The notes: a model not told the origin generated them from the sequence alone. A stretch of DNA of 64,000 nucleotides from Bolinopsis microptera (GCF_026151205.1 NC_087072.1:11012169-11076168); one strand, 5' to 3'. Shown: positions 21,813 to 35,835, counted from the first letter of the stretch. Program-made: numbers and translations.

Positions 21813-24800
21813 CTGAAAGAGAGATTCAAGTTATACGTACAGTTTCTATGAATAGAGTTTCGATATTATAATTAGTATCAAGGCCTCATCATGCCCACTT
21901 ATCGTATATCTCTAATATCACGTCCTGTCTATTTCTGGCAAAAATGTTGCCTAATGTAAAGCCTCCGACTGACTCGGGTGAACGTCTAAGTCTTCACTTC
22001 ATAGTTTCACAGACTTGTTGGTTTTATATTTTCATATCATTTGTCGGTTATATTGGTGCTAGAAAACCTTCAACATACGGAAAGGCATACTAATATAATA
22101 GAGGGTTGAAAACCTCCAAGATACGGAAAATCAGTTTAGCTTACCCTTTCAGCAGTCTGATGAGCTTGTTGTATAAGAAGTCAGTAGTGTTCATTGTTTA
22201 TAAGTCCTATGTGATGTGTTCATTTCAGTCCTATGAGATTAAAACATTGAGATTTCCATTTTTAAACCAAAAAGACGACGTTAATAGATTTCTTAAATAA
22301 TACAAACTATAAATGTCAACAAACACCATCAGAAATATAGCTATGGTAATAAAATCACTTAAATTTGCACAATCGCACATGCAGCAGGATGGATTGGGAG
22401 CATTGTGTGCAAATACATTAGTGATTGTTATGATGGTAGGTACCCTCTTATTCGAGGCTATATCTGAACAACTAAGATAGCAATGATTGCCCAACAAACA
22501 AACAGTTTTGTTCTATTTTTATCTCTATCACAAAGAGCACGTGTCCCCAGCACTCAGTGGGTATGGTAAAATACCCGAATGTTTACCTCCACAGCTGTAC
22601 AGCTCGGTAAAACGTGCTTAGCGATCCGAATAAGTTTGCCGTTTTGTTTTAACTTGGAGAACACTCAACTAACACTACAGCACACCGTACTTTACCGACA
22701 CAGAGCTTTAAAAGTGATAAAGAGGACCGCCAACAGCGGTGTTTAGATGCGAATATTTAGCCAGGATCTATCTAAACAATCATCTTGGCAGGTATACCCC
22801 CGCCAAGTGGCGATCCACCATGCTCGATGGTTACAAAACCGACTTAATATTTAAAGGCTTCCCCGCTACTAAGCAAAAACATTGAAGTATTTCGATATTT
22901 TGTGATCATTAAAGCTTGATATATGTATATATATGCCTGCAATAGCAACCATCTAACCATGTAATAAGCAGAAGTTAAGCTGATAATGAATACTCATAAT
23001 ATTACAAAATAGTTGATCTAACGAAGGTGTGGGGTGAGCAGCAAGGTTTGTAAATTACATTGTACTGAAGTGGTAAATGAGTTTGTAATTGGGTTGCAGG
23101 TACCCGCGGTGGGTGCCCGGCCAGTGTAGCCTAGTTTCCAAGGTAGCTAATTAGAATTAGTCAGATGCAGTTGGATGGGACTGGGTCTAAGTAAATGAGG
23201 AGAACAAGTTAAACTACGTATTTCTTTCCGTGTTAGGCTTCATATGTGGTTTACAGGTAGGTAGAACATCAGTTCTACTGTACTGACAACTCAGGTGGAC
23301 TGTTCTAGAATGTGCTGGGTTTTGAAGCAGGTTGGTTATCACGAGGGAGAGCTGGCAGTTCCGAGGAGATATGAAACAAATCAGTTGGACCGGCCGAACA
23401 GAAATGAATTGGATTAGAGCACCAAGAAGAGTTCGAATATTTTCCGAATGAGTCATTTATAGGTGAGTCATCGGTGCCAGAAATTTGTGTCAAGTAAGTC
23501 CTTGTCCAGATAATCATTGTTAACAAACAAAAAGGGTCATTATTAATCAGATTAGGCCGGCCATTCTTCAACATTTAGCATCTTAGACCCCACCTTTGAT
23601 TTAAGAGGCTCCGGTTAAAACCAGCTCGTCTCTGGATATATTATGCGCTGTATTTTGCATCTTATTACCGCCTTAATTATTGTATTAAACGTGTTATAAG
23701 TGTGCAAGCCTACCACTCTGAAGATACATTGAATCAGGATATACAGAAGACAGGAAAACGAGGTCAGAGAAAGCGAGCAAATACAAAATAATAACAAGCG
23801 GGAATTATTAGCACTGTAACAGAACGAGAAGGTTCATTAATGGAATTTGAGTAGAGGATGCTAATTTATATAGGGATCTAGTTAAAACCCTAGACGTGCA
23901 CCAGCTCGAGTGGGATTGATGACGATATGGCACAAGTGGGAGGTATGGGCTCTAGGTCACGAGGTATAGGATATAGGTCACGTTATCACCTTCCCTTACA
24001 CACGCGCTGAACTGCTCACCTCCCAATTAACAATCATTGCCTCGTCAAATATGTGAACTCTTAGGAAATACAGTTATGCAGCGTTAGAGACTGGGTTAAT
24101 TCGGGCCGTGCTAGGAAAGAGGTGAAACAAAACAGATAAGTTCAATACGAAATATGCTTTGTAACCGATGGTAGCGAGTGAGTGACATCAGTGCCACATG
24201 TTCTCAATCCATCTGACGTGGCTCTCAATCTCTGCACAGTGTTGCTCCATCCCCGCCCTCCTCCTCCTCCTCCTGCATGCTTCCTACCTATTTAACAATT
24301 AACTGTGCTCCCCCTCTTCACGTGTGAACACATGAAGTTAGTAGACACGAGACAGCAGGCCAGTCTGACTCCAGGCCAGTGTCTCGAGGAGTACAGAACA
24401 ATGAGCGGTAGATTGTTCTAGACCACCACTTTTCACTGATTAAGTCAGCAGTAAATGAGAGTCAGTAGGACTTCTGTCCTACTCAGTTTGATCAGATAAT
24501 ATGCGAGATGTTTCATCCCGCACCAAGCAGTTCAATGATGTGACATATCAGACAGACATCACAACTCCCGATGTCATTACATTGTGTCATACCATGAGGT
24601 GTGTGGGATTCAAGCCATACTGGTATTAAATAATAAATATCAGTGCTTGCAGATCTGCCATTATGCAGCCGGAACTCAACTGTTGCAAGTTAATGGAGCA
24701 TCAGGGAGATAATAGCTCAAATTAGGGTCCAGTTAACATATCAAGTTGCTGGTTTCAGACACCAAACTAAAGCTTAAAAGTGACTAAACAACTACTCTTT

Positions 24801-27800
24801 ATCCCTCTGTTAATTTGAACTCTATAATCTGTAGATTAAGGACCTGAACGCGTGAGCCCATCAGATCTCCAACCCCCAGAAAATTACCGTGCGAACTGGC
24901 AAACCTACTATAATTTGATTCCTAAAAAACAAAATCTAGAACATCTAATACGCCCTACAATTACTGAATTTGGTTGCATTACCCCATAAGATTGGGTGGC
25001 GGACTGATAAAGGCTGGCCAGGGACAGGCAGCTCAGGTGGCAGATAGCTAGCAGGAACCCGCCCTCACAGCCTCCAGAACATGAGTACAAACCAGAGAGA
25101 GAGGGAGAGAGCTGAGAGCCAGTGCAGAGAGATGGCTATCTTGTGCCGCTCTCACACTAGGGTCCAATAACATATTATTCATTTCCGTTTACAGGAACAA
25201 TTGGGCACTGCTGTCTGCAACTTTTATGTACAGTGTGGTACGTTGGATAAATTGAGTTCGAGAACATTCGATTACTAGGACACAAAGGTTCTGCCACATG
25301 TTCTTTCAATTGATATTAATACGATATTATGATACTAGGAAAATACTGCATAATTATGTTGCGGTATGAATTAAAAGATAATCTTCAATGAAGGATAAAA
25401 TACAAACACAACGATCCGAACTTGAGAACTAAAAATTGGCAAACACGCACAGATGATTCGCCTAAGAACTAAAAACGTGAGTCTATCTTTAAACAAGTTT
25501 AAACAATTTGTAAAAGCTGCGACAAAGACTGTAATCGCGTATTTAAATCAAGAAGAGCTCACGAAAACTTCTGCATGAAAATCAAGAGGCAGTTAAAAAC
25601 CTTGAGTTAGCATGAGATGACCTCAGATAGATATTAACAGGACACAGGACACTGGAGACACTCACACAGCCGCACTAGAACAGCTCTACAGCTGTGGTGA
25701 TTATCGTCTTAACTCTTAGAGCCTTACTTTCAGCTTCATTACGAGATTTAACGACCTGCACTTATCCGGCTATTATCTGGTTAAATCTTCGTTATAGCAG
25801 ATGTTAGTTTGTTACTATTATTAGATCCATACCTACTTATGTTATGTTCTATTTTGTGTTTAGATGCTGATCATTATTTGAATTATCTAATTAACGTGAA
25901 ATTATTCGGCCGAAAATAGCAGCAGTGATTCGGTTAGGTTGGAGCGGCAAACATACAACACTGAGAATTAAAACATGGTGAGATTGACTGATGACTCATA
26001 ATACGAAGATAAAGACGAATAACCGATGACTAACCAATAGGATCAACATACGAGAAATAAAATCAAGATTCAATATCGGGAACCGAATGAATGAATGACT
26101 TTCTGACTTGGTCTGGTAGACATCGGAACTGTTCAGACGGGAGTTTGACAAATAGTCCGACCCGCAATTCCAAGTAGATATCGTAGAAAGTTTTCGTAAA
26201 GCAATTAACTGAAAGAATGAACGTTGGATTTTAACCGAAAAGATCTCTCCAAATTCATGTCTGACTCTGATCGATCGGGGCAACACAAAATATAACCTTT
26301 AAGCGTTGAGTGCTAAGGAAAACAATTACGTTACAGACGTATCACTATAATATACGAAATGAGTATTACTATATTTTTTAGCGATACGAGAGAGCTGCAG
26401 TTGAGTAACGGAACAAGTTTTTTGAGCAAGCTAAAGGCGCTTCTCATCAGGGGTCTAGACCGGACAAGACAGCTAATCAGTAGACAAAGCAACGCGTGAT
26501 ATGAGATTGAGGTACAGTGCCAGTTTATTCGGGTATGATCTAACGAAATCACATTTGCACCCGGGTACCCTCACTTCTCTCTCGATCAGCTATGACAGAG
26601 TTTTAGTGGCTCATGACCATTATCAGGAGCCTGGGAGAGTTGTGACTTTTGTATTTAGCGGTTCTCACTTTTCATGACTTAAGCGGGAAGATGGAGTAAT
26701 GATAACGGTTTCTTGTATATTCATGGTCGGCTGAAGTTAAGGATATGATTGAACAAACGAAAGTAAACAAGGCCAAGGCTTCTTATCATTAGAGCATTCA
26801 ATGAAAAGATATACAAATTTTATTCCGTTATTTGGAGCCTGTATCCGTCTTTGATCTGTAGTTATCGCAGTTAACGGAACCACTACACTGATAAGCCTGG
26901 GATACCCTCACGGCTTGACACGGTGTTTTGATACTATCTCTACAACTAACTAACTCGCGTGGACCTCCATCTTTATGAACGTGTGTCGGGACTCCCGCAC
27001 AAAGCGGATATCGTATAAACTTGTTTGGTAATACCTATCTGCAAGGGGTATCACAAAAACTTTCCCATTGCCTCCACGTGCTGCGATCATGACACATGAT
27101 AACATTTCATATTAAATCACAGTGATGTTGATCAATAAAAGATGAATTACATTGGTGGGATTAAGAACGTATAGTTCCTGAAGCTGAGCTCTAATCGATG
27201 ATCCAATATTTCCTATTTAATTTTCATTTAACAAATCATTTGTTTGCCTTGCAGAGGTATGGTAATGATTCAATCGAGTCATGTAATGTCATTTCATTCT
27301 AAAGTATAGGCTGGCTATAGGATATAAACTGATAGCAGAAAATAATTAATTTAATTGAAAGAAGGTAAGAAAAATAACAAACGAAACAATCGATGATAGC
27401 TAGATCACCTAGACCATTGACCTCTGATGAAAGAAATCTCAAATCTAATTTAAAGGGTCAGATCTCTTTTCCAAGATTTTATTAGATACGGGTTGCTGAA
27501 CATATCATAAGTAAGAATAAAATAACTAACTATCTGTCAGACCAGCTTCTTTAAATATCGACGATAAATTCGGCACATGTCCTTATATGGTTGTAGGGAT
27601 AAAAATAGGCACTCGTCCGAAACCATGCATCTGTCAGAGGTCCCGATCTGACATCTGGCGTCCAGCAGTCAAAAATCATTAAAACTTCCTGGGGACCTTT
27701 TCTCTTTAAAAGTGTAGGTCTTCCGCTAGGAGGCCTTAGATAAGCGGTACTATGGCGGAAAGGAACTGGGAAGCCTTACATGATGCAACCTTTAATTCAA

Positions 27801-28744
27801 TCCGGAATTTTGATCCAGCGGGAATATTATCAATTACTAAAAATGGGGTACACCTTCACAAGATTCCTAACATGATTCTATAACAGAATAAGTAACACAT
27901 ATAAGTTATAAAGCGAAGCTCCCGCACATTGCACAAGGAAGGCTGATTATGAGTATAGGATTTCTGTCACTACTAGAAGACAATTTGCCTGAATGCCTCC
28001 CACACTAGAAATTTGAAATTTAATCCATGATTCAAATTGCAAACCTCAGCCCCCATATAATTCTACAAATTATACAGACGGGCGCGTTAGGACCCCGGAA
28101 TAATTTCAATGCGCATCCTGAAATTTGTGTCTGGTTTTTTGAATCAGTTGTAATTCTTAAGTTTTGGGATCTAAGGGACCCCGTTTTGATCCTAATGCTT
28201 CTTGACCTGGCACGAAAGGTGTCAGCACCTTATTTCGTAGGTAGCACAATGAATGGGGCCCCGTGATGCTCTCTTGAACCTGTTCTAGTAGCACACATGT
28301 CTCGTGGGCTGCAAACCCACCGCGTTGTTTAAACACCCGAAACTTCTAGTTTGTACGACTTCCACAAGCGCGTTAGTTCTATAAAATCATCAAGGCATTG
28401 ACTGGAGAAACCAAAAAATCAGTCGCGATTAAGGAATGGGATACATGTTTAACTTGACTGAGCCTACAAAGTGCCTTCTCAAAAAAATCTGCTCAAATAT
28501 GTGGTTGGAAAACCAAATAAGTGGTTGAAAAGTGAGCCAACCACCATTGGCGAACCTGCTTGCGGTATATGGTGATCTAACATGTTACTGTGAGGCCTTA
28601 CTCTGAGTAACCTTAAAAAGAAGAAAGAAAAGCTTGGCTTGTGACTGAGCGCCGTTGTTTGACCTCCTCAGTCCTCGTTGACCAAACTGAGACACGAAGT
28701 CGGCATTCCTTAGAATGATCAAACAATGGTTTCCAAGGGGCAAT
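21813..28744. other. Mostly empty interval, possibly with 5' exons of the preceding gene
   Basis: No open frame shows family motifs or a coherent chain of splice sites. A segment ending at a GTAAAC donor near 22590 (minus strand) could join in phase to the 21812 acceptor, but it has no clear acceptor or start codon. A CTCCTCC run lies near 24258-24273. The rest is AT-rich, low-information sequence. Confidence 0.4.
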
Positions 28745-28865
28745 TTTATTTAAATAGTTGTCAGAAGATGTTATTGTTCTAACTTAACGGGGCTGTGGGA
28801 ATTTCCTTCTGCTGCTTGCCATTGGCTGGCTTAACACCGGAGCACATGGCATTGGCACATGATTG
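28745..28865 (-). CDS. Possible terminal exon (28 aa) with AATAAA downstream
   Basis: On the minus strand an acceptor (TATTCACAG, exon from 28865) opens a phase-0 frame reading QSCANAMCSGVKPANGKQ and ending in TAG at 28779-28781. AATAAA follows at 28750-28745, 28 bases later. Such spacing is right for a gene end, but the exon is short and no convincing upstream exon was found, so chance is quite possible. The product is not recognised. Confidence 0.22.
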
Positions 28866-29962
28866 CTGTGAATAGCTATTATAAACGAAATAACAACCAT
28901 GCGAATTTTTTACTGGAAAGTAAAACACGGATCGCGAATTCTAACATCTTAACTCAGCCTTTCCCGCCTCTTTGTTAATGGATTTGACGCCCGCTGGCCC
29001 CAGGTTGGTGCTAACCGCCACCATTTGACGGAGCCCATGTTCCTGTCTCCGTGAACCCGTACGTGCTGGACGTTGGTGGAACCAAGCTTGTACCGAACTC
29101 TCTAGATCTTGTTGCGGTCTTGTGAAAGGTGCTACCTAGAGTGACTTGAACGAGCATTGTCACGTTGTGAACGAATATCGTGCAGTGGCACTGACTGATT
29201 CTACTGGAAAATTCACTTCGTTTTGAATCATACGTAATGTTTTGACCAGTTAGGGGAGCAGTGATTGGTACGGCTTTTCAGTACACATGCAGTATGATAA
29301 CCAGGTCAATTATCTGTAATTCTGTAGTGCAAGTGTGTGAGAATAGGACGAAGTAGCTGTATAGTGTTAGTGTTATCAGACAGTACCAGGAGACATGCTG
29401 TACTCGAGCTGTGATCCCCTGCATTATAAGCTAGCTGTCTGAAACGTAATATTCTGAGAGTGCTGTGAAGTGAGACATTTCAGTTAGAGGGTTTGAGATG
29501 GCTTCTAAATGAACATCCTGGCCGTTATTATCGCTGGAAAGTGACTAACACTCTAAAAGGTCGAGATTATATTTATTGCTTTATTGTTAATGTCCGGTGC
29601 TGAGGAAAATGTCGCCTGTTCCAAACCTCTGACAAGAGGACCATCAAATAAAGTTTTAATAATAGAACTTTACGTGAGGATATTGACAGTGTGTGTATCA
29701 ATGACACATACTAAAAAGGATTTACTTATTAGAACTATGTCACTGGACGGCCACAAGAATGAATTTCTTTATTAGATAGCTATATCTTTGTACTTTCAAT
29801 AACGGTTTTAAGGGCTTTCTTGAGAATGAGATGTCCAGCACGTATGCAGAAGACGTTGATATTAGCCTTTTAGAAGCGATTGTTCATCAAATGATGTACG
29901 GAAATGCATTTGTTATTAATATTATGAAGCAAGTAGCTAGCTATATTATTGCCAAACTTCCA

Positions 29963-31830
29963 TGAACTATTAGAATGGATTTCTTTTCTCTCAAACATTC
30001 TAGACCTCTTAAAGCGATGGATGATCTAGAATGAGGTAATGATGAGCACAATCGTATAAACATAATGAAAGCAGTGATAGTCAGCAGTTAGTCATTGTAT
30101 GAGGAGGGTGCCATGTTAATGTCGTGTTATATAGTTATCTATTTCCTGATCAACTCCTACTGAATAAGACTCTGCAGGTGTAACTGTTAGTCTTATCAGA
30201 CAGTACCAACACATTTCTTGAGCTCTCCAACATTCTAGACTTATACAAGCGATGGTTACTCTAGAATAATCTAATGCGAAGCATAATCATAAAATCATTT
30301 AGTCCCTCATTTTTTGCCACCCTAAAACCTATGTCGTAATAGATAGATATCTATTTCCTGCCAGCCATAATCTGCTACTGACTATTTTGTAATTTCATGC
30401 TCTCTATACGCCCCCCATTAGGTCATTTTGTAATTTTCCCTGATTTTGCCGATATATAGAGATATAGATTTTAGATGAAATTGTCACAGTTTCAGTTTTT
30501 ACGATAATTTTATTAGTTTAACATTACTTCTGCAAGCGTATAATATTTGTCAACTGATGCACGAATAGATTTGTCATTTTATTCAATATTTAACATATTC
30601 AGTAGGCATCCCACAAATTTTCAGTTCACAAACAGTCGTTATAGGTATATCATAGATCCGTCAAGTCGAATATCCTATATATATTCTATCCGGTTCCCGA
30701 TAAGTGCACTAAATTGAATTGTCACAATAACATACTACTAGGTTTCAAAAATAGGAAATAAACGTGTTTTAGATCGGTTCAAACTACAAAATTGAGCATA
30801 TTCAAGCAAGTAGTTATAAGTTCAAAAAACACAGTTTCAGGGGAAAAAACGTCAAATCGAAAAGACAAAACTGCTATGTCGAAATGCCACGTCCATGCGG
30901 TCAAGCTGACGTTATGATAGTGACGCTCTACCATTATGCGATCTTAGAAAGGAACAGATTACTATCATTAGATTTTATCAATTTCTTGGAATCCTGCCAA
31001 ATGAGTCGACAATCTCCTTGCGAGATGTTGACTCGTTAAGCCAGAAGGAGAGCAGCAGATTAAAAGTTTACAACTACAAAGTAATAACGGTAGAGCTCAT
31101 AAGATGTGAAAACAAATAAGTATTAGCACTAAATAACGTCAGAGCTGGCGACAAAGGATGGAAAATGTTCGAGATTTGCGGTAGCTCTGATTTATAAAAG
31201 GTTCCGACTTCTGGGCGGGTGCTGGGTGGGCCTGTGATGGAAAGTTTGAGGTAGACTAAGAATTAAGATGTGTAAAGTATCCGGCTTTTATAGTGTTATG
31301 ACGGTATCATGGTATTATATCGTCAGAACAATAACAATGGTATGACGGTATTATGATTTTCTTGAACTATTAGAATGGATTTCTTGAGCTCTCAAACATT
31401 CTAGACTTCTAGAAGCGATGGTTGATCTAGAATAATTAGCTAATAAGGAACACAATCATAAAATCATATAGTCCCTCCTTTTTTAGTTTATCCTACTTCT
31501 CAATAAGTTCTATAAATAGAACTAAAGAACCTAGTCTATCAGCATTATGATAGCAGGCAGTAAGCACTAAGCAGTTACTCATGGTATGCGGGGTTGCCAC
31601 CCTAGGACTTGTATGTCGTATTAGATAGCTATCTTATTTAGCTATCTATTTCCTTCCAGCCATAATCCCACACTTTTAGACGGCATAATTTAAAACCAGA
31701 CCATTGGGCTTTATGATAGTTCGGGTGATTTTTCCTTACAGTAATTTTCATAATTATCTCATTTACAAGACTTTAGTGTTATGACGATATTATGGTATCA
31801 TATCGTCAGAACAATAACTATGGTATGACG
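29963..31830. repeat. Three diverged copies of a hairpin-bearing repeat, plus a duplicated ATGACGGTAT segment
   Basis: Related segments begin near 29963, 30211 and 31357. They share TGAACTATTAGAATGGATTT (first and third), a hairpin made by CATTCTAGA and TCTAGAATG or variants, CACAATCATAAAATCAT-like and TAGTCCCTC-like stretches, and TATCTATTTCCT with CCAGCCATAATC. A separate segment with TCGTCAGAACAATAAC and TATGACGGTA occurs near 31300-31355 and 31785-31830. No ORF is associated. The pattern fits an old non-coding transposon family or a decayed large duplication. Confidence 0.65.
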
Positions 31831-31958
31831 GTACTATATCTCATTCGCAAGACACTTTTAAAATACGATTTAAAATATTTGAATATTTAAACTGCTACAT
31901 TCCATTAAAATGTCGTAAGCATATCTTGTTAGTTTTCTGTTTTTCCTTTTCATTAATC

Positions 31959-32379
31959 GGCCAGGTAGCGTAGTTGGTTGATCATCGGATTTGTAATCGT
32001 AAGATTGCGAGTTCGAATCCCACTGCCTGCCTAGTCGTGGGGTGAGCGTCGTTGACGCTCTGCTAAGGATCCCGAGTGGTCTATGTAGCCCCACGGTTCA
32101 CTCAGCCGAATGCTCGAGAAATCGGGTGTGAGGGTTAAATGAGGAGCTGTGCTTGATCAACACAGCGAAGCCTCGGGCGAAGAAAGTGTGGCATAGTGCC
32201 TTAACCGTTGCTGGCCTTAGGAACGATCCTTCGGCTTCTTGTAAAGCTCTTCCTTGAAAGTGCTGGTTTACATTGTAATGCAGGTAATGCCGAAGTAAAA
32301 TAACAAAGGTGGTCGACTCATTCGATGGCCTTGTTGCGTCGCAACGAATCCTCATAAGATAAGATAAGATAAGATAATC
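31959..32379 (+). mobile_element. tRNA-derived SINE with TAAGA-repeat tail
   Basis: A tRNA-like head carries pol III box A (TAGCGTAGTTGG, 31966-31977) and box B (GAGTTCGAATCC, 32009-32020), with an anticodon-like loop TTTGTAA (tRNA-Thr-TGT-like). An unrelated body of about 300 bp follows, ending in (ATAAG)n at about 32355-32379. Head, body and simple-repeat tail define a SINE rather than a tRNA gene. The acceptor stem is imperfect. Mobilisation needs a partner LINE, which I cannot identify. The internal promoter boxes look intact, so pol III transcription is possible. Confidence 0.85.
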
Positions 32380-32399
32380 TAATGATTTCATCTTATCCA

Positions 32400-33497
32400 A
32401 TAAAATACTTCACTACTTCCGTCCTTAAAACCGACTAAAAAAGGCCAATAAGATTGTGAACCGTTAATAAAAAGGCTAACCAATTTACCTGTTGAGAAAA
32501 CATGTGTTTATGGCAAAACTCTCAAAAATAGCAATTTGATTTTGTTTAAGCTATAAATTTGGATAGAATCGTTTATGAAAATGACAGGTAGTGAATCCTT
32601 AAACTAGCGAGTGTCTATTTTAGGTCTTTCATTTTCTTTTTGAGTTCATCCTTTTTGAGGCATAAAAAATGATTAGTGTTCAAAGATTCTTCAAAAGTGC
32701 CCTGCTAGAAAAGTTGGAATTTTTGGGCCGGTTTCAATTATGATATTCAAATGTTTCGACGTTTAGGACCGAGAAAAAAATATCCAACTGAATTATCATA
32801 TGAATATGTCCGTTTGGGAGATATAAGATGTATCAGGAACCATCCTTGAAAAGTTTTTTAAATATCTTATTTTGAGATAGGTTGGTTCTGTACTCTATAG
32901 GATATTGAGAACTACCAGAAATTTGTTCTATCGCAAATCGACAGGCATTATTTCCCAGAACTGCAAGTCAAAGGTTGGATGTCTAAAATCTCGAGTACGA
33001 TTCCATTTAAATAGAGAATCTTCTGGTAAGTGTTTTGACGTCAGCAACCCTAATTTGATTAAAACAACTAAACATTATGATTAAACATTATGATTAAAAC
33101 AACTGAACCGCAATAATCAAATTATTGGAGGTAAATTATGGTTTGAGGTCGGTTAATTATTTACTTATTATGAGTTAGTGATCCGTTCCACGCCACGGAT
33201 AGCAATTTCATTTAATTTACCATCTTGACAGGATCTTTAACACCCTTATTAAATTACCTTAATTATTACTGAGCTATTTCAAGTCGAGAGTACGTAGCGA
33301 TTTCATGGAATTTATTATCTTTACTTGTGACCGGAGTTTTGGGATCAATTAAAAACCCATCAAAATGACCATAATCGTCACATACATGTTAGCGGGTTAT
33401 GGATAATATTAATAGGGTTGATGATTAACAGAGTTAAAGTAACTGTTAGACCTTGGCCTGTCAAATTGTAGGAGCGACTAGTAAGTATAAAGTTAGC
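32400..33497. other. Intergenic, nothing identified
   Basis: AT-rich sequence with no supportable gene, RNA or repeat beyond short duplications (for example ACATTATGATTAAA twice near 33070-33090). Confidence 0.5.
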
Positions 33498-33597
33498 AGG
33501 GTTAAGGGAAAGGACTACAGACTTAGGAAATTGTAGGAGGGCACAGCGGCTATTAGGTAAGTAAGCAGGGTTAAGGGAAAGGACTACAGACTTAGTA
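33498..33597. repeat. Duplicated 32-bp segment
   Basis: A 32-bp segment that begins AGCAGGGTTAAGGGAAAGGA occurs at about 33498-33529 and again at 33566-33597, 68 bp apart. The shorter flank AATTGTAGGAG also recurs. A local tandem duplication with some divergence between copies. Confidence 0.8.
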
Positions 33598-33721
33598 ATC
33601 TCTCTTTACGCTGTCGATCACACTAAGGAGTAAGGATTGTAATGCATGAAAATCAGTTTTAACTTGCTCTTAAAAGTTATGCCCATCGATTTGCAACAAA
33701 TCAAACAGTCAATAACCTGTA

Positions 33722-35835
33722 GAACTAACTTAGGTTGAGATACGATATTTTCCACGAATGCAAATATCCCAAACTAGAAGCAGAATATAATCCAAACTTT
33801 AAGTTGAAAGTTCCAAGAAAAGTATGTGGTCTTGTGGTGCCAGTGGCGGTTTATTACAATAATCTGTCCATAAAGAGGTTGAACAAATTATGGTAATTAA
33901 TAATTATAACCAGGTTTAGTCGGGAAGTTGTATGTGATAATTTGAACAAAAGGCTTATTTTTACTGGCAGAGGATTCTTGAAACATATAAGTGATACGAA
34001 AGTTTAATATAGCAGGAGATTTTAAAAAGTGAGTTAATCACCTTCAGCTTATTTGTAATCTGAACGTATTAAAAGCAAACGAATACGAGAAAGAATCAAT
34101 TATTGTCTCAAACACATGTTCTTTTAGTTTCTTATATACAGGGTGAACTAACTTAGATTGAGATACGGTATTTTCCACAAATACAAATATCCCAGACTAG
34201 AAGCAGAATATAATTCAAACTTTAAGTTGAAAGTTCCAAGAAAAGTATGTGAAGAATAATATTAAATATTTTTCAGCGCTAAATAACACAAAAGAAACTT
34301 CTATAATATATATTTATATATTGAATGAAAGACTAAAGATTCCAACTCTATTTTATATTTCCCTCGTTTAGATATATTTAGATATTGCACAAACAGGTTT
34401 TAAGATGCACTTTGGGCCGGACAATCGAAGAACCGATGAAAAAGTTTAATTTTAGTAGATTTTCCCCCACTCTCTTCGTGCAGATGAATGACCTGCAATT
34501 CGGTGTCCTTGTTTTTCGCCTGCTACGCCCGTTTTCCCTTCTTATTAATACTAGACATGTTAAAAATGTGTCTAGCTGACTCTTCAAGATGTGCAGGCAA
34601 CATGACGATGAGTAGAGACTATTGTTAGTAAAGCACACTGTGAATCTCACGGCTGGTAAATAGAAATTATTGACCTAGGACTGACCGACTGCTTATATTG
34701 TATCGTATAGAATGGGCTTTTTATGAATTTGTTACTCCTTTACTCAACTGTCTCGGTAAATTAAATAGACAACTTGTAAAAAGAATAGCTATAAGCCGGC
34801 TAATAGCCAGTTGGCATTGTACCTATTTGTATATTGTAACAAGAATTGCCGATATATCATCACAGACTTCAAAGTAGACGAATATAAGTTAAATTATGCA
34901 GTAGACAATGAAAAAACAAAAACCTTTAACACGTATTTTGTTAAGCTCCAACTAATTAAGACGGCCACGAGGTAAATTAAACAAAAGTTTAATTCGCTTC
35001 AGCATGAATGGTGTTGTAATTGTACCAGGAGTGATTACTAACATTTCCATTATTGAGTTACAATTATCAGATAATTTGTTTTGTGGATTTAAGTGCGAGG
35101 GTCTTGCGGTGCCAGTGGCGGTTTATTACAATAATCTGTCCATAAAGAGGTTGAACAAATTATGGTAATTAATAATTATAACCAGGTTTAGTCGGGAAGT
35201 TGTATGTGATAATTTGAACAAAAGGCGTATTTTTACTGGAGGGTTCTTAAAACATATAAGTGATACGAAAGTTTAATATAGCAGGAGATTTTTAAAAGTT
35301 AATCACCTTCAGCTTATTTGTAATCTGATCGTATTAAAAGCAAACGAATTTGAGAAAGAATCAATTATTGTCTCAAACACATGTTCTTTTAGTTTCTTAT
35401 ATACAGGGTGATCAAAAATCCGGCCACCATTTACTTTTTGAATATGATTTGACAAAGAGTTAAATCATGCACTAAACAGTGAAATAAATAACCATAAGCT
35501 ATCAATAAACAAGGAGTTAGGGCAACTTGCTAATATTCTGACCGACAGTCCATGCACTATTGACGCACCATCTACACAAATCATATGACTGGTTGACGCA
35601 TGGTTGACGCACGGGTGGTGCACAATGGTTGCACGACGTACCGTTGACGAACGATCACTTGAATCATGCTTGTACAACTTGGGGTGCCAGAAGTGGTTCA
35701 TTACAATAGAAAGTCTAAGAGACAGGCTAAATTATGGTTATTGTAACCGATGAAGTGACGAAGTTGTATGAGAAAATGACAATAAGTCTTGCAATCGATT
35801 ACTCACTCAAACACATGTTCTGTGAGTTTATTAGT
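33722..35835. repeat. Two-part repeat in order A-B-A, then B again, plus a decayed B
   Basis: Module A (about 107 bp) is at 33722-33829 and 34145-34251. Module B (about 315 bp, begins GTCTTG and has CCAGTGGCGGTTTATTACAA) is at 33829-34146 and 35101-35411. The B copies are nearly identical apart from small indels. Both end in TATACAGGGTGA, a sequence often found at transposon termini. A much more diverged B-like segment is at about 35677-35835. No coding sequence. The arrangement suggests segmental duplication of an interspersed non-autonomous element. Confidence 0.8.

Noticed and set aside
22231-22497. 88-codon minus-strand frame with a hydrophobic stretch, upstream of the 18.5-21.8 kb gene
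   Set aside because: Its only nearby donor would create a stop when joined to the 21812 acceptor, and there is no motif support.
24188-24272. Short minus-strand exon-like segment (MEQHCAEIESHVRWIE) after a GCATGCAG acceptor
   Set aside because: No neighbouring exon could be found and the frame begins in a GGA-repeat; chance is likely.
28970-29130. Minus-strand segment with faint resemblance to a ribosomal protein fragment
   Set aside because: Similarity is only a few scattered residues and needs an in-frame stop to be ignored; not supportable.
32098-32400. 100-codon minus-strand frame
   Set aside because: It lies inside the SINE body and tail and is a by-product of that repeat.
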